Positions 14,301 through 19,788 of a DNA stretch of 19,788 bases are shown here, one piece after another. The notes under the pieces were generated by a model that did not search any database, was not told the DNA's origin, and saw only the letters and a program-made list of their open reading frames with translations. This DNA comes from Chloromonas sp. AAM2 (taxonomy: Eukaryota > Chlorophyta > Chlorophyceae > Chlamydomonadales > Chlamydomonadaceae), in assembly GCA_004335635.1 (NCBI GenBank), contig QAXH01002919.1:5720-25507 (forward strand), written 5' to 3'. Within the stretch, counting starts at the first letter, position 1; every line of letters starts with the position of its first letter. The translations under genes were made by a program, and so were the position numbers.

Positions 14301-17300
14301 AGGGCGGTCACACAGTGGCTGAGCTGCTGCACTGTCAGGTCACGCCAACTCAGGCACAGACGACCTGGGGAAGCACAAGAAAGCAAAAGATCAGCTTAAG
14401 GTGGTGAGCTTGCACATTCAGTCATCCCAAGTTGTGCAAACTGGGAGCAATATGGACAAATGCTATTGACTGAAAAACGGTACTGGCGGCTCATGTGGGC
14501 TGGGTGAGATTGTGTAGTCCTCTTCTGTGCCCATTCGCTTCCCTTGCCCCTCCGTTCTTCTTGCCGTTCCACGCTTCGCCCACCTGCCAGTATATTGAGC
14601 AGGCGCACATCCGCTCCCGCCCTTGCCTCCCTCAGCGCATCAATCAATTGCACCACCTGGCCTTGAGTGAGCCTTCTCGTCTCAGTTGCATTACGCAGCC
14701 GCTTTGAGGCAGCATCCAGCACCCGCCGCACCAGTGAACCTGCCCCCGCTCGCGCTAGCGCACACGCCACTTTGATTAATTCCTCAGGTGACAAAACAAG
14801 ATCCTTGGAATTTAAGACAGCAACAGGAAGGGACCCGGGTCCAACACACATGGGAAAAGCTACGCTTGCGGTGGGTTTTAGAGATGCTGCTTGGGGGCTT
14901 GACAATGAGATCTGTGGCGTGGTAGTGTGAGGGCTGGGCAGGTCTTGTTGCAGGGGCTGTTTGCGTTCGACTGGGTGTGTCAACGGCAGCAGCTGTACTA
15001 GCTGTTCAGTGGCGGCAGGTGGCAGCGGCCCCAGGAGTGACAGCTCATGCAGCAGGTGGACAGCACCTGCAGGGAAGTCAGGTACCTGAGCTGGCTGGCC
15101 CAGCTGTGGGCCGCTGGCTGGCCCAGCTGCTGACTGGACCATCTGGCTGCTGCCAGCCAACCCAGCAGCCGGCTGGGTAGACTGTAGCTGGCTGTTGCCA
15201 GCTGCTGGCCGGGAGGATACGTGCTGACTGGGATTGACCAGTCCAGCCGCCAGCTGGGCAGCTTCCTGCCGGCTTCTTTCAGCTTCCGTGTGGCCACTAC
15301 CAGCCGTTTCTAAGTGGCTACTACCAGCCACGTGGCTGGCTAGAGACTCCAGTGCCATTCTGAAGCCGTCAACATGGGCTGGCAACATGAGGCCGTCCCG
15401 TATTCTGAGCATGATAGGGTGTGTTGCTGCGCCCAGCCTGACACAAGCCCTGAGCAGGTCTGCCCGCTGGTTCTCTACCAGCATGGAGAGGTTGAAGAAG
15501 GGCCTGTCCTTGCCCAGCCAGTCCAGCAGGGCGAAGGCAGCGGCACGGGAAGAGGCGCCAGGAGGCAGACCTGTGCGAGACACGTGGCGCAGCTGGGCCT
15601 GTGTACCTCAAGACTATTTTGAACCAACAACGATATCACACAAAAAGATGCATTAGCCAGCACTAATGTAGTCACATACTAACCTAAAAGAGGTCACTCC
15701 AAACTGGCTAAGGCAATCTGTAGCCTACAGATGGCTGCTGTGTTGGCCATCAGATCGTTGTTGGCATCACACCGCACAATCTCGCCCAACCCAGGGCATA
15801 GGTTGACTGCAGGCGAACCGCAAGTATGCCGTGTAAGTCAAACTGGCTTCTCTGGTGCCTTGCTGGTAGGCGGTATTCCTGGTTTCCTGCTAGCGAACTA
15901 AATAGATTCTGGGCGTGCATGATGTGGTCACACTGCACCCTCGCTGTGTCAACAGTGCACCGCCATGGGCACCTGCTGCTTGCACATCTGCACTTCTCAA
16001 AAACAGCTACTTTGAAGACTACTTTGAAAGGAGTCTGTATGCGAGCAGCCACACGAATAAAGATTGTCCCCAGACAAAAGGAGTCACCTGCTGGCTGGAC
16101 CTCTGCTTCACAAACTGCAACACAGGCCCCATTCCGTCCTGACCCGCAATCTGATTAATCCAAAGTAGAGCTTGGAGCATTATGGGAGTCACAGGTTGAG
16201 TGTGTGTGTGCAGGGTGACTGCCCGTCCAAAATTTCAAAATTGGACCTGATCTCACCTGCAGGTTGCATTTCAGCCAATGCCTGTGCAATGCCCACCACC
16301 CATGCCTCCCGATGCTGCCAGGGCTTGACGGACTTGGCGCCCAGCTTCCGTCCCGCTTCCGCAATCACACGCGCGTAGGCTGGGTCCCCGCCCGCAAGCA
16401 GCATCACCTGTGCTTCCTCCTCAAGCTCAATTGTGTTCTGCAGCCAGGCATAAATACATGACTTCTGCATGGAAAGGAAAGTGGTATTGCATCTTGGGGA
16501 AGAGGAAGCGCACCAAGCATGATGACTAGCTGGTATGAATCCATTGATGATGATGAAACGGGAAAGCGACTCGTGATCTGGCTTCAAATGGCGGAGGTTG
16601 TGCTCGCCTGTCCAGGACTCACTAGTACAGTAGTCTAATCAGTAATGAGGCCACAATCTCTTGTCCAGGGCATAGATTCGGCGCAAACCTTGGCGCCCGC
16701 TCAGCTGGAGCACCTAAAGTTCTCAGACCTGCCTCCAGGCCACAGTGACGTGCGTCCTGCTAGTTTGAACTTGCGAGAACAAAAATCGATTATAATAGAC
16801 AGATAATGGGTCTTTCAGTACCTCGGCTGTTGGTGTTAAGAAACTCATGCACGAGGCGAGGACAGACACTACTGTTCCTTGCTTCAGCTGCGCACCCCTC
16901 AACCCGCAAAAACAGTACCAGAAAGCAGTGCAAAAGACTATGGGAAGCGTTGCAGGTAAATGTGTCCAGTTGTTCGGCAACAGTGTTAGCAACAGTTGTA
17001 CAGCTTACGGGAAGCGCCATGCTTTACCTGAGCGTTTAGCAGCGCCGCCATTACATCCGCCAACTCTTCCGCCACAGCCACAGGCCGCAGCTCCCGGGAG
17101 ATCAGGGAAAGGCCGCGTGCCACATCCATCACATGTGACAGCTCACGCGCCAGGCCCACCTGAGGCCGCTCCCCGGCCCCTTCCGCCTGCCCACCACCTG
17201 CCTCCTTTGACTGCCCACCTCCAACTCCCTCCTGGCTAGCTTCATAACGGACGGCCTTGTGCCTAACTTGAAGGGAGTTTAGGTTGGCATTGAAGCCTGG

Positions 17301-19788
17301 GTAGACAGCGGAGGCAGGGCTGTTGGTGGTGGTAACTAGGCCATCAGGGCTGCTTGAGGGCATCTCGGCAATGTACGGATCGACGTCAGAGTCGCCCCTG
17401 GCTTGCATACTGTCAACTTGCAAAGGCATAGCAAGGCTGTCCTGAGTTGCATACGCAGCCTCTCTAGTGACAATGGCATCCTTCTGGTGTCGGTTTCCAC
17501 ACCGCGCTGCTGCGCCAACACCTTGCAAATCCATTGTACTGCCTTGGCTATCCAGAGCTGCCTGGCTAGCTTGCCTGCTGCCCTCGTCGACCAGTGCCCT
17601 GCTGTCTGACTGCTGAAGGGCATTCTGATGCTGCTCCTGGTGCTGTTGCAGTTGTTCTGTGTGGCTGTTCAGCAGCTGCGGCTGCTCATGTGTCACCTGC
17701 CCCTGCAATCCTCGAGCAGTAACTTCATCCATCAACGGCAACCCCTGCAGCCTGCCATGTCCCTGCACGTTTTCTGCCCCCGTTGCTGCAGTACCACTGC
17801 TGATTGGTTCCTGCTGAGGAGCCTGCTCCCCTTCTACAACCCATGCCATACCATCGCCTTGCCTTCCACGTATCCCTTCCCAGCATTTCGATGGCTGCTG
17901 CTCTACCAGCTGTTGCTGTGTTTGCCGCACGTTTGGTACAGGGACGATTGCCCCGGCTGTCTGCGTGTGTGAGCGTCTGAGGTCATCCAACTTAAGCCTC
18001 ACATCTGCCATGCAGCGCTGCACGAGTGCAGGGTGGCGTTGTTCCGCTTTGTGGACGCAGCCTAGGGCCTGAAGTAGGTAGCCAGACTCGTCAAGACCCA
18101 GCCTGCAATAAAAACAGCACTGAGCGGTCGCCTGCTGGGTTTGGGCCATTCCCACACAAGTGGAGACTGTCAGAAGCGGTATCCGCTGGCCTCAGGGCTG
18201 CACAGCATGTGCTGACACAATGATTATTGTTTAACTGTAAGACCCGCCTTCCATGCCAGCTCCGCACCCAAACGCCTTGATCCTCTTTGTGTTGTAAACC
18301 CAGGGCTGGTAAACACCCCTTCCCTGCTCCATGCTTCCCAATCTACTCCCAGCAAAACACTCAGGATTTACCATTGCCTGGGCCTGGGCACCCCTCCAGC
18401 CTATACACTGCACACTGCGCATTACACAAAGCACGTTTTACCCTAAGCATCACACACTGCACCTTGTACAGACTTACGGTTCAGTGTTGGCGAGTGTTGC
18501 CTTCTCCACAGCCTTAAACAGTCCCTCCACCGCCACACTGCCATCAGTACCATGTGCCCAACTGCTAAGCAATGACCCGGCAGACCCGCTACCCGCCTGC
18601 CCGCCCGTCCCCGCCTGCTCCCACCCCCGGCCCGCATGCAGCATCACCACCGCATGCAACACACGCGTGCACCACTCATGGCCCAAGTCAACCTCTGCCG
18701 CCTGCGGCCGCTGCTGGTGCTGGAGCTGGGACAGCCGCCGGCTGGCAGGTGCTGGCTGGTGCTGGCGCTGCAGCAGCTGGGTGGCTTCCTCCGCCACCTT
18801 GTTAGCCATGGCCTGGTGCGGGGTGGTACTCAGCTGGGCCACATGGGAGGTGAGCTGCACCAGCACCTGAGGACCATATATGCGCACCAGCCTGCAGGTG
18901 AACATCAACATTATTGGGTTCTATGCAGATTGGGTTCTAAAGGCTTTTGAATTCCATCTTACTTCATCGCAACTGAGCCTGGAGTCGGCCCGTTTATGCA
19001 ATTCAAAGGTCAATAAACAGGCTGGACCGAGCTCAGCCGCTGAGTTTCAGCCTGGTCATGACGTCTGAATGGCATAAAGTGCTGAGTTTCAGCCTGTTTA
19101 TGACGTGTGATTTGCATAACAAGGCTGTGACGTGGCAAACTGCACCACGGAAACTGCTCGAATTGAGTCACCCAACTTCAGCAGCTGATGTCTGTCAGCA
19201 ACTCATCTATAGATACTGCTTTACCTGTACGTATTGTCTATGATGACCGTAGCCAGCGTATTCCGCAGCTTGGTGTGTGGGAATTGTAGCATGTAGAACG
19301 CCTTGGCGGCTGGCACCACAAGAGAGAAGACAGAGCCACGGACTGGCAGGCACTGCTGGCCAGCGACACAGTAACGCATGAATACATGTTGATACGGCGC
19401 TGCATCAGGGAAACCGTCACAGGATACTGACCATGGGCAAGGAGACAAAGCGAACTAAGCAAACGGGCAGGAGAAAGGCCAGTTGCCTAGGCTAAGATGG
19501 ATCTAACACACAAACCTTCACATCGGGGAACACAAGCTGCATAAGACAGTGGACTGGCGCATACAGTTTGCAGTAAAGTGGACAAGGCATGTTTGCTGCC
19601 GACAGCCTACCCTTGCTCTTCCACTGCACAGATTGTGTACGCTGCCAATGGCCTCACCTGACACTCTATCAACTCAATCAGTCTTGCTGCTGTGAGCGCT
19701 GGCAGCTCGGCATGCCGGTAGCCCACGTGCGCGCATGGGGGCAGGAACCCAACGAGTTGCTGAGGTGTGAGCTCCGCATGGCGCCTCA
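9924..19788 (-). CDS. gene B: giant OPR/FASTK-like helical-repeat protein (5' end outside window)
   Basis: Proposed exons in transcript order: 19788-19658 (partial), 19623-19516, 19454-19225, 18891-18478, 18102-17028, 16464-16257, 16138-16088 (optional), 15806-15705, 15606-14584, 14364-14228, 13850-11646, 11309-9924. Phases chain across all joins, giving about 2355 visible residues and a TAG stop at 9926-9924. Helical units of the form L[ST]xxxLxxxxxAxAxxx recur: LTPQQLVGFLPPCAHVGYRH, LSPEELIKVACALARAGAG, LTQGQVVQLIDALREARAGA, LTVQQLSHCVTALAQL. They resemble the octotricopeptide (OPR) and FASTK-type repeats of algal organelle RNA-binding proteins. Long disordered Q/S/A/P-rich inserts separate the helical blocks. 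No RAP domain is visible at the C-terminus, and the N-terminal targeting peptide, if any, lies outside the window. Function in organelle RNA processing is inference from the repeat type; a non-RNA alpha-solenoid is the alternative. Confidence 0.72.
11094..11114. repeat. CTG-rich run encoding Gln7 in gene B
   Basis: CTG triplets interrupted by one TTG on the plus strand; on the coding strand CAG/CAA are read in the Gln frame. Confidence 0.9.
11646..13850 (-). CDS. gene B exon k: 735-codon exon
   Basis: Acceptor TTGTGGTATGCAG and strong donor AAAC|GTGAGT, both phase 0. Begins AQIDHVVYRLHAIMLPRAAL. Largely disordered and rich in Gln, Ser and Ala, with helical islands such as VTEQLAVAAAAWLAGRLEEA, LAAPLAQALAALAGGQALAL and LEYHMAHMARLVVLRAWRAV. 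Contains an eight-residue Ser run encoded by (CAG)n read in the AGC frame. The long open frame with few Cys and coherent helices supports coding. Confidence 0.85.
12766..12792. repeat. (CTG)9 microsatellite inside gene B
   Basis: Nine uninterrupted CTG on the plus strand, (CAG)9 on the coding strand, read as AGC to give Ser8. Confidence 0.95.
13851..14227 (-). other. gene B intron (377 nt)
   Basis: GTGCAA...TATGCAG on the minus strand. It is AT-richer than the exons. No exon, RNA or repeat is recognised in it. Confidence 0.55.
14228..14364 (-). CDS. gene B exon j: OPR-like unit
   Basis: Acceptor TGTGCTTCCCCAG, with two bases completing Gly. Encodes RLCLSWRDLTVQQLSHCVTA and LAQLRANSLVAMLTGGQL, which continues directly the repeat pattern of exon i. 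Donor CAAGAG|GTGCAA, phase 0. Confidence 0.78.
14584..15606 (-). CDS. gene B exon i: OPR-like units around an A/G/Q/S-rich insert
   Basis: Opens with AQLRHVSRTGLPPGASSRAA and LLDWLGKDRPFFNLSMLVEN, then about 90 residues of Ser/Gln/Ala/Gly repeats (AAGPASGPQLGQPAQ). It closes with LSPEELIKVACALARAGAGS and LTQGQVVQLIDALREARAGA, two adjacent helical-repeat units. Donor GGCAG|GTGGGC, phase 1. The acceptor is CTTGAG (exon start 15606) for phase reasons; ACACAG (start 15598) looks similar in strength. Confidence 0.75.
15705..15806 (-). CDS. gene B exon h: helical block
   Basis: Acceptor GTTCGCCTGCAG. Encodes NLCPGLGEIVRCDANNDLMA followed by NTAAICRLQIALAS, resembling the second half of an OPR/FASTK-like unit. 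The donor is uncertain: A|GTTTGG (chosen for phase 1), T|GTAGGC at 15728 (phase 1, shorter) or GA|GTGACC (phase 2, not compatible with exon i). Confidence 0.6.
16088..16138 (-). CDS. gene B optional 51-nt exon g
   Basis: Flanked by GCGGGTCAG and CAGCAG|GTGACT. Its length is divisible by three, and exon f joins exon h in frame with or without it. In the phase demanded by exon f it reads RNGACVAVCEAEVQPA. A different frame reads the more protein-like DGMGPVLQFVKQRSSQQ, which argues that either this exon is skipped or a neighbouring boundary is wrong. Confidence 0.3.
16257..16464 (-). CDS. gene B exon f: helical block
   Basis: Acceptor CTTTCCATGCAG and donor GCAG|GTGAGA. Encodes KSCIYAWLQNTIELEEEAQV, then GDPAYARVIAEAGRKLGAKS and WVVGIAQALAEMQPA. 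Strongly helical. Phase 0 entry and phase 1 exit. Confidence 0.8.
16465..17027 (-). other. gene B intron (563 nt)
   Basis: GTAAAG...CCATGCAG on the minus strand, joining two phase-0 ends. Nothing recognisable is seen inside. The ORFs over 16723-17039 are Cys/Leu-rich and not phase-compatible. Confidence 0.5.
17028..18102 (-). CDS. gene B exon e: helical units flanking a long Q-rich disordered insert
   Basis: A 1075-nt exon with acceptor TTTTTATTGCAG and donor GCTCAG|GTAAAG. It starts with LGLDESGYLLQALGCVHKAE, a helical-repeat-like unit. It then runs through about 230 residues of low complexity including LQQHQEQHQNALQQ, and ends with helical ARGLSLISRELRPVAVAEEL and ADVMAALLNAQ. The insert has no Pfam-like motif that I can see. 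Confidence 0.82.
18103..18477 (-). other. gene B intron (375 nt)
   Basis: GTAAGT...ATTGCAG on the minus strand. Nothing is recognised apart from short repeated CACTGCAC/CACACTG words near 18406-18465. Confidence 0.55.
18478..18891 (-). CDS. gene B exon d: helical block
   Basis: Acceptor TTCACCTGCAG, one base completes Arg, and the strong donor GAACC|GTAAGT is in phase 2. Contains IYGPQVLVQLTSHVAQL and MANKVAEEATQLLQRQ, a repeat-like helix pair, then a Gly/Ser-rich spacer (GTGGQAGSGSAGS) and VEGLFKAVEKATLANTEP. Confidence 0.8.
19039..19123. repeat. 42-bp tandem duplication in a gene B intron, with TGACGT motifs
   Basis: Unit 1 (19039-19080) and unit 2 (19081-19122) both start GCTGAGTTTCAGCCTG and contain TGACGT (19059-19064 and 19101-19106) and GCATAA. 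A third TGACGT follows at 19128-19133. GTCAATAAACAGGCTG (19009-19024) is an inverted copy of CAGCCTGTTTATGAC (19090-19104). All lie in the intron between exons c and d. Confidence 0.8.
19225..19454 (-). CDS. gene B exon c
   Basis: Enters after a good pyrimidine tract (CTCCTGCCCGTTTGCTTAG) in phase 0. Encodes FALSPCPWSVSCDGFPDAAP, then RGSVFSLVVPAAKAFYMLQF and HTKLRNTLATVIIDNTY. The donor TACAG|GTAAAG is in phase 2 and joins exon d with Arg. Confidence 0.65.
19516..19623 (-). CDS. gene B exon b
   Basis: Acceptor ACAATCTGTGCAG only 34 bases after the previous exon, and donor GTGAAG|GTTTGT. Encodes 36 residues ending APVHCLMQLVFPDVK. Phase 0-0. The very short upstream intron (34 nt) is unusual and lowers confidence, although the reading frame is consistent. 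Confidence 0.5.
19658..19788 (-). CDS. gene B exon a (5'-truncated by window): OPR-like repeat
   Basis: Encodes RRHAELTPQQLVGFLPPCAH followed by VGYRHAELPALTAARLIELI. The LTPQQL...GYRH...LPAL frame is the clearest helical-repeat unit in the gene. Donor TGTCAG|GTGAGG, phase 0. Confidence 0.75.

Noticed and set aside
17628..17972. Plus-strand Leu/Cys-rich ORF resembling a membrane protein
   Set aside because: Antisense of a CAG/CTG-rich coding segment, which naturally yields Leu and Cys runs.

Overview
The window looks like nuclear DNA of a green alga, most likely a chlorophycean (Volvocales-type) species. Coding is split into many exons with GT-AG introns (one GC-AG). Coding GC is high, with CAG/CTG triplet runs. 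One predicted protein is a low-complexity-rich helical-repeat protein of the kind that algae expanded for organelle RNA work. I see no bacterial operons, tRNA, rRNA, CRISPR array or intact transposon. The species assignment is inference from sequence character only.

Layout: 1-107 is a short tandem repeat, followed by clustered copies of its core in inverted orientation (147-185). The rest of 1-995 is non-coding, with a TATA-like site at 900-907. Gene A (+ strand, about 996-8246) is reconstructed as 16 exons whose phases chain to a 2715-nt CDS (904 codons plus stop). It encodes an unrecognised protein with helical or coiled-coil segments, one clear IQ (calmodulin-binding) motif, three copies of an 'RDTP...PLxLIRE' repeat, a proline-rich linker and a Tyr/Gln/Gly/Ser-rich prion-like tail. 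The 5' part (exons 1-2) is the least certain.

8247-9923 is the space between two convergent genes. It holds an AATAAA, an A-tract inverted repeat and a small antisense ORF of unknown status. Gene B (- strand, 19788 to 9924) enters from the right edge with its 5' end missing. It is reconstructed as 12 exons (one optional), giving about 2355 visible residues. It looks like a very large alpha-helical-repeat protein with degenerate OPR/FASTK-like repeats (for example LTPQQLVGFLPPCAHVGYRH and LSPEELIKVACALARAGAG). These are separated by long disordered stretches rich in Q, S, A, P and G. I see no C-terminal RAP domain.

The two genes converge tail to tail, and nothing in the sequence links their functions. 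Reconstruction relied on reading frame, splice consensus and phase continuity by eye. No homology search or transcript evidence was available.
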